In this document: positions 25,920-34,559 of the stretch, in pieces
Numbering within the stretch: the stretch's first letter is position 1
Layout of the letters: every line of letters begins with the position of its first letter
Assembly (NCBI GenBank): GCA_963676865.2
Contig: CAXXSS010000004.1
Span: 247,851 to 311,850, forward strand
Direction: 5' to 3'
Length of the DNA: 64,000 nucleotides
Origin: JAAYUD01 sp963676865
Lineage (GTDB): Bacteria > Bacteroidota > Bacteroidia > Bacteroidales > Bacteroidaceae
Program-made: the position numbers and the translations under genes
The notes under the pieces: generated by a model
The model's input: the letters and a program-made list of their open reading frames with translations, nothing else
What the model was told of the DNA's origin: nothing
Databases searched by the model: none

Positions 25920-26303
25920 ATGAATAAAAATAATAAATATAGAAAATCCCCCGGAAATATTACGATTGAAACCTTTACTATCTTGGAAGAAAATATTGAA
26001 AATATTTATATAAGCATCCCGATGAAAGGGCTAGACATTCACCGCCAACGTTTAATCGCCAATGAGATAGCCGTAGTCCTTAAATCAAAAGGATATGAAG
26101 TTATTAACCCTTTCGAGGTATGTAACATGATAGATAGGAATTTATCGGATGAACACTTCTACGCTCTCTGTATGGGCAAAGATATATCCGAACTCCTTAA
26201 ATGCGATGCTGTCTATTTCTGTAGTGGCTGGGAAAAATCAAACGGTTGTCTGCTCGAATTTGCAGCAGCCAAATTATACAACAAAAAAATAATAATGCAA
26301 TGA
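25920..26303 (+). CDS. DUF4406-like nucleoside deoxyribosyltransferase-fold protein
   Basis: 127 residues with IYISIPMKG near 31-39, then GYEVINPFEV and a C-terminal CDAVYFCSGWEKSNGCLLEFAAA motif. This is the layout of DUF4406 proteins, relatives of nucleoside 2-deoxyribosyltransferases, in which the Glu of LEFAAA corresponds to the nucleophile area. The substrate is unknown. A 120-base gap without a gene precedes it; TAAATTTG at 25826-25833 is a possible -7 box. Confidence 0.75.
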   Translation: MNKNNKYRKSPGNITIETFTILEENIENIYISIPMKGLDIHRQRLIANEIAVVLKSKGYEVINPFEVCNMIDRNLSDEHFYALCMGKDISELLKCDAVYFCSGWEKSNGCLLEFAAAKLYNKKIIMQ

Positions 26304-26848
26304 AACCGATAAGCGAAGTTACGAATGAGGATTGCAGAATTAAAGTATTATCCTTGAGTAAGCAAAATTCAAAATGGGAAATAACTTCTATCCATACATT
26401 TAAAAATAGAAGATATGAAGTAGATAATAATGGAAATTTTTATAGGAATGGAAAACTTGTAAAAGTAAAGCCTGATGAGAAATATAATCAATTTGTTCTA
26501 TTGATTGATGATGATAATAATAAAGTTAGATTTAAGACGTATCAAATAGTCGCCCAATCTTTTTATTACGGATCATTAAAAGATGGCTTTAGTGTAGATC
26601 ACATAGACAGAAATAGATTAAATAATAAAATATCAAATCTTAGAATTGTAGATAGGCGAACTCAATATGCGAATAGGGAAAATGTTATATACAAAGAGAA
26701 GCAAGTTTTGTGTATAAATAATGGTGTTATATATTCTTCATGTAAAGACGCAGAGAATAAATTGAATTTAATAAAAAATACCGTTAGTAGAGTAGCCAGA
26801 GGGGAAAGAAATAAAATACATGGATATGAATTTATTTTTATTAGATAA
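26300..26848 (+). CDS. Free-standing HNH homing endonuclease
   Basis: 182 residues; the ATG overlaps the upstream TGA. It has a NUMOD4-like beta-rich start (RRYEVDNNGNFYRNGKLV), the HNH core VDHIDRNRLNNKISNLRIV, and a NUMOD1-like C-terminus (VLCINNGVIYSSCKDAENKL). Such selfish endonucleases cut cognate DNA and spread without an intron. The A-rich codons differ little from neighbours. Confidence 0.85.
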   Translation: MKPISEVTNEDCRIKVLSLSKQNSKWEITSIHTFKNRRYEVDNNGNFYRNGKLVKVKPDEKYNQFVLLIDDDNNKVRFKTYQIVAQSFYYGSLKDGFSVDHIDRNRLNNKISNLRIVDRRTQYANRENVIYKEKQVLCINNGVIYSSCKDAENKLNLIKNTVSRVARGERNKIHGYEFIFIR

Positions 26849-26900
26849 CGGAATTGAGTACCGTTTAAGTGGGCTCATAAAAACAAATCTATTTGCATGA
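26820..26900 (+). CDS. Possible 26-residue coupled small ORF
   Basis: It starts within the 3' end of the HNH gene and ends in ATGATGG, its TGA overlapping the next small ORF. The encoded peptide is hydrophobic at its start. Coding is suggested only by the stop-start chain. Confidence 0.3.
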   Translation: MDMNLFLLDNGIEYRLSGLIKTNLFA

Positions 26901-26971
26901 TGGATAATATCAGCGATTTTGGTGACGGAGATATAATACAAAGCATTTATGACACACGGCAGTTTATTTAG
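26897..26971 (+). CDS. Possible 24-residue acidic small ORF
   Basis: A short acidic frame linked by start-stop overlap to the previous small ORF and overlapping the methyltransferase start at 26949. It may serve only to couple translation. Confidence 0.3.
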   Translation: MMDNISDFGDGDIIQSIYDTRQFI

Positions 26972-27790
26972 TGGCATCGGAGGAGCCGAATTGGCTGCCT
27001 CTTGGGTCGGTTGGAATAACATATTTCATTGTGATATAAACAAATTCGGTAACAAGGTAATAAGATATCATTTCCCTAATAGCAAAGAATATGGAGACAT
27101 TACAAAAACAGATTTTAGCAAATGGAGAGGAAAAATTGACGTCCTCACAGGAGGATTCCCATGCCAACCGTTCAGCGTTGCAGGAAAAAGAAAGGGAAAA
27201 GAGGATGACCGTTACCTCTGGCCTGAAATGCTTCGAGTTATACGGGAAATACAGCCCACTTGGGTTGTTGGTGAAAATGTTGGTGGAATCGTCAGTATGG
27301 TACAGCCCGGCACGCAGGTTGAAATGGGAAGCGAAACGTCTCTATTCGAAGAAGATTACTACACGTTTGAAGAACAGGAATATGTCGTTGAAACAGTGTG
27401 TAAAAGTCTTGAATGTGAGGGATATTCCGTCCAACCGTTACTTATTCCGGCTTGTTCCGTCGGAGCGCCACATAGGCGAGACCGGGTGTGGTTTATTGCC
27501 AACACCAACCGTAAGGGACTACAAGGGTGCGAGAAAAGCAAATATATTGAGAAACGCTGGAAGAAACAAAACAAACAGCCTTCCGGACTATTTCAGCCAA
27601 GTTGGAAAGAGTTCCCAACTCAATCCCCTATTTGTAGCGGAGATGATGGGCTATCCGACAGATTGACGGTATTACCTTTCCTGCGTGGAGAAACGAATCC
27701 ATAAAAGCGTATGGTAATGCGTGGGTACCGAAAGTTGCATACGAAATATTTAAAATCATTAACCAAATTGAATATGAGAAAAGACACTAA
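26949..27790 (+). pseudogene. C5-cytosine DNA methyltransferase, broken by two frameshifts
   Basis: Frame 1 has motif I (LFSGIGGAELAA), motif IV (GGFPCQPFS), motif VI (VGENVGG) and motif VIII (APHRRDRVWF), then continues as unrelated sequence to a stop at 27704. The target/C-terminal part (GLLPTPTVRDYKGARK...LNPLFVAEMMGYPTD) lies in frame 2, about 27482-27666. The last motif (AWRNESIKAYGNAWVPKVAYEIF, motif X) lies in frame 3, ending at 27790. The first shift also appears to have removed sequence between motif VIII and the target domain. As read, no single product has all motifs, so it is probably inactive. Confidence 0.8.
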
Positions 27791-28133
27791 AGAAAACCCG
27801 ATAATAGGGAGAAAGGTGATGACTTTGGAAGACATTCAAGAAGGCAATAGACATATACCAAAGGGAACTATATGTATGATATTTCATCACAAATATAGCT
27901 ATAGAATAGTTGACATAGATCATTTGTGTAGATCAGCCACAGTATATGGATGGCAAATTACCGACAATTTTAAGCTGACAATAACTCATTACGAGTGCGT
28001 CAAAGACGGAAAGATACTTCTTTCGTCAGATGAACCTATTGAGGTTGAAAACATCGAAGAGTTTAAGAAGAACGCTCACAAGCTAATTGTTTGTGACGAA
28101 GTAAAAGTAACATATAAAGCGGAAGAAAGATGA
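27774..28133 (+). CDS. Hypothetical early protein
   Basis: 119 residues from the ATG at 27774, which overlaps the last bases of the broken methyltransferase; upstream in-frame ATGs lie inside that gene. It has beta-rich segments (GTICMIFHHKYSYRIVDID) and a lysine-rich end. No family was recognised. Confidence 0.55.
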   Translation: MRKDTKENPIIGRKVMTLEDIQEGNRHIPKGTICMIFHHKYSYRIVDIDHLCRSATVYGWQITDNFKLTITHYECVKDGKILLSSDEPIEVENIEEFKKNAHKLIVCDEVKVTYKAEER

Positions 28134-28300
28134 AATACCTAGTCACGAGAGCTAACATCAATCTCCATATAGAGGTTGATAATATTGAGAAGTTAAGAAC
28201 CGAAATAGCAGAATATTTCGGAATAAAAACAAAAGAGATACACCTCAATTACGAGGGAACAAATAACAAAGATAAGGAGAAACAAAATGAAAACACTTGA
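28130..28300 (+). CDS. Small 56-residue hypothetical protein
   Basis: A frame overlapping its neighbours on both sides by 4 and 14 bases, encoding a beta-alpha-beta-like peptide with a lysine-rich tail. The tight fit supports real coding; no function is known. Confidence 0.5.
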   Translation: MKYLVTRANINLHIEVDNIEKLRTEIAEYFGIKTKEIHLNYEGTNNKDKEKQNENT

Positions 28301-28661
28301 CTTAGTTCTTAAAGGAAAATGGTACGACATGATTGCGAGCGGGAAAAAGAAAGAAGAGTACCGTGATATTAAACCATATTGGCAGCGCAGATTTATGAAT
28401 TGTCATCAATATGTCTTAGGCTGTGATCATAATAACTGCTGCAAAAGTGGTTTTATTGGTAAATACGAGGGTAAAAATTGTTTTGACGTTAATATTAAAA
28501 ACGTTAATAATTACGATAATATTCGTTTCAGACGTGGATATACTAATCAATCAATGTTATTCAAGTTTAAAGAACAAGTTTCTATTGGAATAGGCAAACC
28601 CGAATGGGGTGCGCCTGAAAACAAAGTATTTATCTTAAAAATTGGAGAAAGGATAGAATAA
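28287..28661 (+). CDS. ASCH-domain protein
   Basis: 124 residues beginning LDLVLKGKWYDMIASGKKKEEYRDIKPYWQRRF, the typical ASCH start, a domain related to PUA that binds RNA or modified nucleotides. A C-terminal strand (VFILKIGERIE) closes the fold. It is followed by a second ASCH-like gene with a 1-base overlap, suggesting a pair acting on host RNA or modified bases. Confidence 0.75.
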   Translation: MKTLDLVLKGKWYDMIASGKKKEEYRDIKPYWQRRFMNCHQYVLGCDHNNCCKSGFIGKYEGKNCFDVNIKNVNNYDNIRFRRGYTNQSMLFKFKEQVSIGIGKPEWGAPENKVFILKIGERIE

Positions 28662-29329
28662 TGAAAAAGAAATGTTTTAACGATAAATACGGCCAAACAG
28701 AATCCGTATTAAGTGGTCAAAAAACAATGTTTAGGGAAATATATAAATGCCCTAACACATGGGATGGTATTTGGGTAAGCGGATATATAGTCGGTAAAGA
28801 TGGATATGGGAACATTGCCGGCACCTATTTAGTTGATGAAGATGAACGAGAGATACCCGGGTCTTATATCAAACCTAAATATGCGGTCGGCGAAATTATA
28901 GCAGTAGCACAGTCTTATAAAGATGCAGGGTATTTGGGAAATTGGAAATATGAAGGGGATATACCAAGTAACGATGAAGAGTATAATCCCGAATGGAGAC
29001 CTGATTTTTGTAGGTATTATAGTCAAATTAAAGGATGGAATAGCAAATTACTCGTCAAATCTGATTTGATGCCCCACCAAATCAAGATAACAGGTATTAA
29101 ACTGGAACGGTTGCAAGATATATCCGATGAAGATTGCATAAAAGAGGGAATTGAAGAACACATGAAAAATGTTCAATATGGGTATACATCTAAAATTGGT
29201 TATTGCGGACAATATCCATTCGGTACTCCACGTTCTGCATTTGCAGATTTGTCCGATAAACTATTTGGTAAAAGTACATGGGAGCAAAACCCATACGTAA
29301 TAGATTATGAATTTAAACTAATAAAATAA
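28661..29329 (+). CDS. ASCH-like phage protein
   Basis: 222 residues. Features fit phage ASCH-like proteins: KPKYAVGEIIAVAQSY near 67-82, PHQIKITGIKLERLQDISDEDCIKEGI near 140-166, and an end WEQNPYVIDYEFKLI. The family is known for predicted RNA or nucleotide binding; targets are unknown. It is adjacent to another ASCH gene. Confidence 0.75.
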   Translation: MKKKCFNDKYGQTESVLSGQKTMFREIYKCPNTWDGIWVSGYIVGKDGYGNIAGTYLVDEDEREIPGSYIKPKYAVGEIIAVAQSYKDAGYLGNWKYEGDIPSNDEEYNPEWRPDFCRYYSQIKGWNSKLLVKSDLMPHQIKITGIKLERLQDISDEDCIKEGIEEHMKNVQYGYTSKIGYCGQYPFGTPRSAFADLSDKLFGKSTWEQNPYVIDYEFKLIK

Positions 29330-29334
29330 CGATT

Positions 29335-29589
29335 ATGAAAGCAGAAAATTTTATATTAGAAAAGAAACATGATGCTTCTTGGTTTGCAGAAGAGGAGCAA
29401 GTAGTATCAGATTTAGACGCACTATCAGCTATAGACATGGCGATTAAAGAAGAGCGTGAACAGATGATAGAAAGGATGAAGTCGGTAGTAGAAAAAGCAG
29501 ACAACGATAGAAGTTCTACTGGAAGTTATCAAGATCCTATATACGCTTTACAAATGTGGATTGAAAACATAGAAAATCATGGACATTAA
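29335..29589 (+). CDS. Acidic helical hypothetical protein
   Basis: 84 residues, acidic, mostly helical, no membrane segment. It overlaps the next gene by 11 bases within a run of short early genes. The family is not recognised. Confidence 0.5.
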   Translation: MKAENFILEKKHDASWFAEEEQVVSDLDALSAIDMAIKEEREQMIERMKSVVEKADNDRSSTGSYQDPIYALQMWIENIENHGH

Positions 29590-30031
29590 ATCATTAAAGA
29601 TTGGTGATATAGTCACCACAAAAGATAATATTACATCTAATAGTGATGGCAATTATTATGAGATAACTAAGATAGATAGTAGGGTTAGTTACATGTCTAA
29701 AGGAGGTACAAAGCACATTGGCTGTGTCTCACTTGAACCTATAAAGAAAGAATTACCTTACGTAGGTGGTGCATGGGTTGATTACTTAGAACCTATTCCG
29801 ATAACTGATGAACTGCTTGAAAAGGTAGGATTTAATTTTGCTGGATTTGATGGATATAGAATGTGTGAGAAGTATTATAATCTTGGTATTAAAAAATATA
29901 ATGAATATTATCATTTTTCGTACAATGGTACTGTCATATCCGATTATCCCATATCAAAAGCGATTAGGTATCTCCACGAACTACAACACGAAATGTTCGA
30001 TGCAGGAATAGAATTTGAAATTAAAATTTAA
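29579..30031 (+). CDS. 'YLEPIPIT' family phage protein, copy 1
   Basis: 150 residues with KIGDIV near the start, the middle motif VDYLEPIPITDELLEKVGF, and the ending IRYLHELQHEMFDAGIEFE. This family is frequent in Bacteroidales phages; its function is unknown. A second, diverged member is encoded on the other strand at 41374-41802, in a different transcription unit. Confidence 0.7.
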   Translation: MDIKSLKIGDIVTTKDNITSNSDGNYYEITKIDSRVSYMSKGGTKHIGCVSLEPIKKELPYVGGAWVDYLEPIPITDELLEKVGFNFAGFDGYRMCEKYYNLGIKKYNEYYHFSYNGTVISDYPISKAIRYLHELQHEMFDAGIEFEIKI

Positions 30032-30053
30032 ATAATAACTTAAACAAAAAATT

Positions 30054-30266
30054 ATGAAAGCTAGTGAACTTAGGAAAAAAGGAGTTGCAATAGCAGATAT
30101 ATATACTGCTATTAATTCAATAAATGAGGTAGGACAATATAAATATTTTATTCCTCATAATATCTATGTACCGGATCATGTTATCACGGAACTGATAGAA
30201 AACGGCTTTAAAGTGTATAAAGGTGAGTGGATGAGGGGAGATATTGGTTTAATAATAGAATGGTAA
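30054..30266 (+). CDS. Small hypothetical protein
   Basis: 70 residues, alpha/beta, no membrane segment. Its stop overlaps the start region of the next gene. No family was recognised. Confidence 0.5.
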   Translation: MKASELRKKGVAIADIYTAINSINEVGQYKYFIPHNIYVPDHVITELIENGFKVYKGEWMRGDIGLIIEW

Positions 30267-30271
30267 TGACA

Positions 30272-30658
30272 ATGAAAAATATACCAAATAAAATTTATCT
30301 CCAGATAGGAGAAGAAACACCAAAAGATGCCGACTTCGAAGAGTTGGATGAAGTTACGTGGTGCGCTGATAAGATCAATCCTAATGACTTTGAATATGTC
30401 AAAATGGATAAGGTGATAAATCCTAAACCACATATAAAGGAAAATGTAAACGGAATAGTCGTCAAAGGTGAACTACATCAATATGTGACGTCAAATAATA
30501 GTTGCCACAAGGAAGGTATTGGAATAGAAACGCCTATTTGTAAAAAGTGTTCTTTATATTACGAATGCAATCATCAAGTCTCGGTATTACATTTTTGTCG
30601 AGATTATAAATTCGGAAAAGGGCATTTTGTGAATAAGGGTAAAATAGAAATTAAATAA
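30272..30658 (+). CDS. Hypothetical cysteine-containing protein
   Basis: 128 residues from the ATG at 30272; in-frame ATGs at 30227, 30260 and 30266 are alternatives. The C-terminal part has CKKCSLYYECNH and a later Cys, a likely zinc site. The start IPNKIYLQIGEET is a pattern often seen in Bacteroidales phage proteins. The function is unknown. Confidence 0.55.
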   Translation: MKNIPNKIYLQIGEETPKDADFEELDEVTWCADKINPNDFEYVKMDKVINPKPHIKENVNGIVVKGELHQYVTSNNSCHKEGIGIETPICKKCSLYYECNHQVSVLHFCRDYKFGKGHFVNKGKIEIK

Positions 30659-30673
30659 TAGGAGATAATAACA

Positions 30674-30865
30674 ATGACAAAAGAAAAACTAATAGGAATT
30701 ACATTTCCGATTGAAAATCTAAAGATAATGCACCAGTGTGTTATCAAGGCAATGAAAGAAGAAGGAAAGCAATCTATTGAGATAAATACTTATTTTGATG
30801 ATATAAGCAAAATACTTGACTTCGTGGATCAAATGGAGTTATTCGGAAAAGATAAAACAAATTAA
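30674..30865 (+). CDS. Small hypothetical protein
   Basis: 63 residues, helical, with a good AGGAG site 9 bases upstream. No family was recognised. Part of the early small-gene run. Confidence 0.5.
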   Translation: MTKEKLIGITFPIENLKIMHQCVIKAMKEEGKQSIEINTYFDDISKILDFVDQMELFGKDKTN

Positions 30866-30877
30866 ATAAAAACAATT

Positions 30878-31117
30878 ATGGAATGTCCAAAATGTAATGG
30901 ATCAGGGAAAGTTTCTAACCCAAAATATTATAGTGTAGGTTGTTCGATGGCATACGAAATGGGATATGAAACGACCAAAATATGCGAAAAATGCAATGGT
31001 AAAGGGTATATTATTGGGGATATTAGCGATATTGTATACAGGTTAAAAGAAGCCTATAATGGAGAAACAATAACCCGAAAAGAAGCTAAAGATATGTTAG
31101 ATATAATATTAAAATAA
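30878..31117 (+). CDS. DnaJ-type zinc-finger small protein
   Basis: 79 residues with two CxxCxGxG repeats, CPKCNGSG at 3-10 and CEKCNGKG near 47-54, as in the DnaJ zinc-binding domain, but with no J domain. A helical tail follows. It could bind unfolded protein or nucleic acid; the role is unknown. Confidence 0.65.
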   Translation: MECPKCNGSGKVSNPKYYSVGCSMAYEMGYETTKICEKCNGKGYIIGDISDIVYRLKEAYNGETITRKEAKDMLDIILK

Positions 31118-31123
31118 ACGATT

Positions 31124-31687
31124 ATGGAAAAGATAAATTTAATGGAGATAGCAAAGACTATCAAAAGGATTGGGTACAAAGTAGCCGTAAGCGGCAGGGT
31201 AGATGCCGTATTTGCGGGAAACGATAAAAATACTATATATATATGTTATGACGTTGAGCATATTTATTATAGTCTTGTATGCAAAGAGTGCTTTTGTCAC
31301 ATTAATGGTATAGGTGATGAAATTACAAAAGAAAATATAGATAAAGCTTTGAATAGCGATGTGTGGAAAGACCAAAAAGCTAATCCTGTTACGATAGAAA
31401 AATGGCTTGACATTGTAAATCTGAAATTTTTAGAGGATGAAAATAGACCAACACACGAAAAGCCTAATAAACCCACCGAATGGACACCATCCCTCGATGG
31501 CGCTATCACCGATACAAAGGAAAAGGCGAGAGACGTACTACTTCGAAAGATGAACGAAGCTATTAAGGAGTTTGAGGATGAAACAGGTATAGAGGTTATC
31601 AGCCTGAATAGCGAAAGGCTTGAAATATGTTATGCAAATGGCGAGAAGTGTGATCATGCTTTTGAATTTAAAATGAACGCAAAATAA
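31124..31687 (+). CDS. Hypothetical protein
   Basis: 187 residues, alpha/beta, four cysteines in the first third (CYD, CKECFC). A linker with proline and lysine near 105-120 splits it in two. Its stop overlaps the next ATG. No family was recognised. Confidence 0.55.
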   Translation: MEKINLMEIAKTIKRIGYKVAVSGRVDAVFAGNDKNTIYICYDVEHIYYSLVCKECFCHINGIGDEITKENIDKALNSDVWKDQKANPVTIEKWLDIVNLKFLEDENRPTHEKPNKPTEWTPSLDGAITDTKEKARDVLLRKMNEAIKEFEDETGIEVISLNSERLEICYANGEKCDHAFEFKMNAK

Positions 31688-32205
31688 TGGAAGACATGGA
31701 TAAATCAATAAAAGACATGTTCGAATTTTCTAAATGTGTTGATTACGAACAGGAATTTATGTCCCAACTAAAAGAAAAATTAGCTGATGCTCTCTGTAAA
31801 TATTGCCCATCCATTAACGGAGATATAGATAAGAAATGCAACTCTCAATGTGACGGTAACTATTGCGAAAAAGCACTCGATGCCTATTTGGATGGTGGAA
31901 ACGACGATGAGTTTGAAAAGATGCTAGGCATTACAGAGACCACGAAAGACGATCTCCCTAAATACTTAAAGAACAATACGGGTGAAATGGTATATGCGAA
32001 CACTAGAGTGGACTTAGTATGTAAAAAAGACGTTCCAAAGAGGTATATATTAATCTGCGTATGCGAAGCAAAATATTGGTGCGCGGAATCTCTTAAAATG
32101 GGTGTATCTGGATTAGGCATTAAACTAGGGCAAATACATTGTAGTGTTTATCGGGTTGGCGATAGGCTATATACCGGCATGTACGGTGTTCCATTAAAAG
32201 GTTAA
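31687..32205 (+). CDS. Cysteine-rich hypothetical protein
   Basis: 172 residues. A cluster CKYCPS...CNSQCDGNYCEKA (about 37-63) looks like a zinc site, followed by a beta-rich domain. An alternative start is at M4. No family was recognised; the gene is tightly packed with both neighbours. Confidence 0.55.
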   Translation: MEDMDKSIKDMFEFSKCVDYEQEFMSQLKEKLADALCKYCPSINGDIDKKCNSQCDGNYCEKALDAYLDGGNDDEFEKMLGITETTKDDLPKYLKNNTGEMVYANTRVDLVCKKDVPKRYILICVCEAKYWCAESLKMGVSGLGIKLGQIHCSVYRVGDRLYTGMYGVPLKG

Positions 32206-32209
32206 CATC

Positions 32210-32740
32210 ATGGACGGAACACGTACGTATAACGATATATCCGAAGTAGTAGGCGGTGGATTGCTAAAAATGGAGTTAATAAATACCAATGAACCGCAAA
32301 AGGTGGAAGAGTTCTATGGATCTATCAATGCCGATGAAGACGAACAACTAAATGCTATTAAAAATCAATTTATCGAGTTGGTTAACAAAACTAGAAAATT
32401 GGTCGGAGATGTAGAGTTAATAATATCATATAGGGGTTACGAAGTATTATGTAAGCTCAGATGCGCTTTCGGTGGCAAGGATAAGTTTTGCGATTTTTGC
32501 GAAAATAACAATATTTCTCTCAAAATGGAAAATATCGAAGTTACCGCTAAAACATACACGATAGAATGCAAGATAAACGCTTGTCAAGACTTTTTCGATG
32601 ACGGTAAAGATTATTGCCTGATTGAAGATCCGAAAGAAAAGCGGGTATATGGCTTTAAAAGTAAGCTAAAACCATACGATAAAAGACGATCATTTAAGGC
32701 TAAAACTTACCGTCCGAGAATACGCAGCAACCCTGAATAA
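32210..32740 (+). CDS. Hypothetical protein upstream of resolvase
   Basis: 176 residues, mixed structure with several cysteines (CAFGGKDKFCDFCENN) and a very basic C-terminus (KAKTYRPRIRSNPE). It is the last of the small-gene run; a G-rich tract begins 9 bases after the stop. No family was recognised. Confidence 0.55.
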   Translation: MDGTRTYNDISEVVGGGLLKMELINTNEPQKVEEFYGSINADEDEQLNAIKNQFIELVNKTRKLVGDVELIISYRGYEVLCKLRCAFGGKDKFCDFCENNNISLKMENIEVTAKTYTIECKINACQDFFDDGKDYCLIEDPKEKRVYGFKSKLKPYDKRRSFKAKTYRPRIRSNPE

Positions 32741-32748
32741 ATTCAGTA

Positions 32749-32779
32749 GGGGAAAGGGGGGTTATAGGGGGATAGGGGG
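32749..32779 (+). other. Putative G-quadruplex tract upstream of resolvase gene
   Basis: Four G runs of 4, 6, 5 and 5 bases are separated by 3, 5 and 3 A/T bases within 31 bases, in an otherwise AT-rich genome. The G-rich strand is the coding strand, so the mRNA leader of the resolvase gene could also fold. It starts 86 bases before the ATG at 32835. Confidence 0.7.
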
Positions 32780-32834
32780 TGTGTCCTTAAAAACGCTCTT
32801 TTTTAAAGTTCAAAATAATAAAAAAATAACGCGC

Positions 32835-33344
32835 ATGTATAACATCAGAAAAGTAAAGTTTGACTATGTCGTAGGAATAGATCCCGATATTGAAAAAAAC
32901 GGCGTATCTCTTCTCGAGGTGGAAACTAAAAAGGTGAATCTATATGAGTTTTCGTTCTCCGATACGCTCGATTATCTGCTTTCACTAAAAAGGCAAATGG
33001 AGATAAAGGGGAAACGGTTTATCGTAGTCATAGAGGCAGGATGGTTGAACAAAGGGAATTGGCATTTACGTCCTAGCGATTCAAAGGCGGTAGCGGCTGC
33101 AAAAGGTCGTAATACGGGAATGAATCACCAAACAGGAATACTTCTTTGTGAACTGTGTGAGCATTATCAATTACCGCATGATGCCATAAAGCCGCTAGTG
33201 AAATGCTGGAAAGGGAAAGACCGAAAGATAACCCATGAGGAAATAGCGAAGTTTATGAACGTAAAAGGTCGGGAGAACCAGGAAGCTCGGGATGCGGCAC
33301 TGATTGCTTGGGTGTATGCGGGGTTACCGATAAAGATGATGTGA
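32835..33344 (+). CDS. RuvC-like Holliday junction resolvase (RNase H fold)
   Basis: 169 residues; the ATG at 32835 gives the natural start, with 18 weaker codons upstream rejected. Acidic catalytic positions are visible: Asp in VVGIDPDIEKNG, Glu in FIVVIEAGW, and Asp in EARDAALIAWV, as in RuvC-like crossover nucleases. It would clear branched DNA before packaging. It is the last early/middle gene before a terminator. Confidence 0.8.
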   Translation: MYNIRKVKFDYVVGIDPDIEKNGVSLLEVETKKVNLYEFSFSDTLDYLLSLKRQMEIKGKRFIVVIEAGWLNKGNWHLRPSDSKAVAAAKGRNTGMNHQTGILLCELCEHYQLPHDAIKPLVKCWKGKDRKITHEEIAKFMNVKGRENQEARDAALIAWVYAGLPIKMM

Positions 33345-33392
33345 ATATTTTAACTCGAAAAATCAGCATATTTCAATGTTAAAAATCAAAAC

Positions 33393-33419
33393 AAAAGGCG
33401 ATCTATTCGGTCGCCTTTT
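33393..33419. terminator. Bidirectional terminator after resolvase
   Basis: Arms AAAAGGCGA/TCGCCTTTT around a 9-base loop, with T runs in both directions. It lies between convergent genes. Confidence 0.8.
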
Positions 33420-33426
33420 CTATTAT

Positions 33427-33816
33427 CTAATATGTTGCCCATTTTTCAAAGTCTGTTTCCGGGTGTTCCCAAAAATCGCTCACACGACGATATAGCGCTT
33501 CGATGTTGGCACCTTTCAGAGAATTTACTTTTTCCTTTATCTCGTCAAGGTTAACATCGTACTTTTGAGCAGTATGATCGTAAAGTTCGCTATCTTCACA
33601 ATGTATAGTTAAAGCTTCTTTATCGTACCTAAAAGCATCCGTCACCATCGTTCCATTGAGGGAGTCCGCGAAAAATTTCCATTCTTTCGCGCTAAAAATC
33701 CCCTTTAATTCGTGCATACTGATAATACGAATCTGCTGCAATTCTTTAATCGTTAAAGGGGATAAACATGTTTTACAGCATAAAATACCATTTATAAAAT
33801 ATGTTAAAACGACCAC
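33427..33816 (-). CDS. Hypothetical leftward protein beside late promoter
   Basis: 129 residues at most; start codons at M34 (MHELKGIFSAKEWKFF) or in between are possible. The segment FSAKEWKFFADSLNGT and the end NIEALYRRVSDFWEHPETDF recall small proteins common in Bacteroidetes phages. It is divergent from the late operon and shares its operator-containing promoter region, so it could be a late-stage regulator. That is inference. Confidence 0.6.
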   Translation of the reverse strand: MVVLTYFINGILCCKTCLSPLTIKELQQIRIISMHELKGIFSAKEWKFFADSLNGTMVTDAFRYDKEALTIHCEDSELYDHTAQKYDVNLDEIKEKVNSLKGANIEALYRRVSDFWEHPETDFEKWATY

Positions 33817-33818
33817 GA

Positions 33819-33880
33819 ACGTTTGAATAATAAACGCTTATCGCTAACTTAGCGCATTAAAACGTTTAGTATGGAAACGC
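33819..33880 (+). promoter_or_regulatory. Late control region 1: two 19-bp palindromes and a 13-bp palindrome
   Basis: RCGTTT-N7-AAACGY occurs at 33819-33837 and 33862-33880, the second covering the start codon of the ParB-like gene. Between them lies the perfect palindrome CGCTAACTTAGCG (33842-33854). No TAnnTTTG box is seen. The same two motifs recur at 42939-43118 before the second late block. Confidence 0.7.
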
Positions 33881-34557
33881 ATGTATTAAAAATTTCGCAA
33901 ATTAGGTTGAACGGAGACAATCCCCGAACCATCACTACAGACAAGTTTCGAAAGCTTATCGATTCGATTCTTGTCTTTCCTCGCATGCTGTCTATACGTC
34001 CCATCGTGGTGGACGGCAATATGGTGGCGCTTGGTGGCAATATGCGCTGTAATGCCCTGAAATCAATATCAAAGATGGGTATTGAAGAGATTACAGACAG
34101 GATGCAGGGTGTTTCTGACTTTACCGAAAAAGCAGAGGAAGAGCAAAAGAACCTCGTCGCTTATTGGTCTGAATGGCTCGACAAACCAACCGCTCCCGTG
34201 GTTATTGCAAACGAACTATCGGAGAGCGAACGCAAGCAGTTTATCATTAAAGACAACTCATCTTTCGGCAAATGGGACTATGATTTGCTTGCTAATAGCT
34301 GGGACGGGGCAAAACTTGGCGATTGGGGCATAGATGTATGGGACGCATCACCAATGCTTCACGAGGAAGAGAAACACGATACCTCCGAACGAGAAGATGA
34401 CATAATATCTGATGAAGAAATAGATGGTTATGGAAATGAAGATAGATTGAAAAAGATTGAGGTGATCATACCTAACAACCTATCGGATAAGGCAGACGCG
34501 ATAAAGGCAATCATCGTTGAAAGCCTATATCAATATTCAGATGTAAAAATCAAATAG
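33871..34557 (+). CDS. ParB/Srx-fold N-terminal domain protein
   Basis: 228 residues. The start fits the ParB-like nuclease domain (ISQIRLNGDNPRTI...RPIVVDGNMVALGGNMRCNAL, about 7-63), with the GGNMR motif. The C-terminal half is acidic. Such proteins commonly precede terminase genes in phages and may act as nuclease or packaging cofactor. It is the first gene of the late operon. Confidence 0.75.
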   Translation: METHVLKISQIRLNGDNPRTITTDKFRKLIDSILVFPRMLSIRPIVVDGNMVALGGNMRCNALKSISKMGIEEITDRMQGVSDFTEKAEEEQKNLVAYWSEWLDKPTAPVVIANELSESERKQFIIKDNSSFGKWDYDLLANSWDGAKLGDWGIDVWDASPMLHEEEKHDTSEREDDIISDEEIDGYGNEDRLKKIEVIIPNNLSDKADAIKAIIVESLYQYSDVKIK

Positions 34558-34559
34558 CA

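Noticed and set aside
27091..27666. Separate gene overlapping the methyltransferase
   Set aside because: Its first part is a shifted reading of the methyltransferase; only its C-terminal third carries family motifs, so it belongs to the broken gene.
26949..27790. Programmed frameshifting in the methyltransferase
   Set aside because: Two shifts would be needed, no slippery heptamer was seen, and sequence between motifs appears lost, so decay is simpler.
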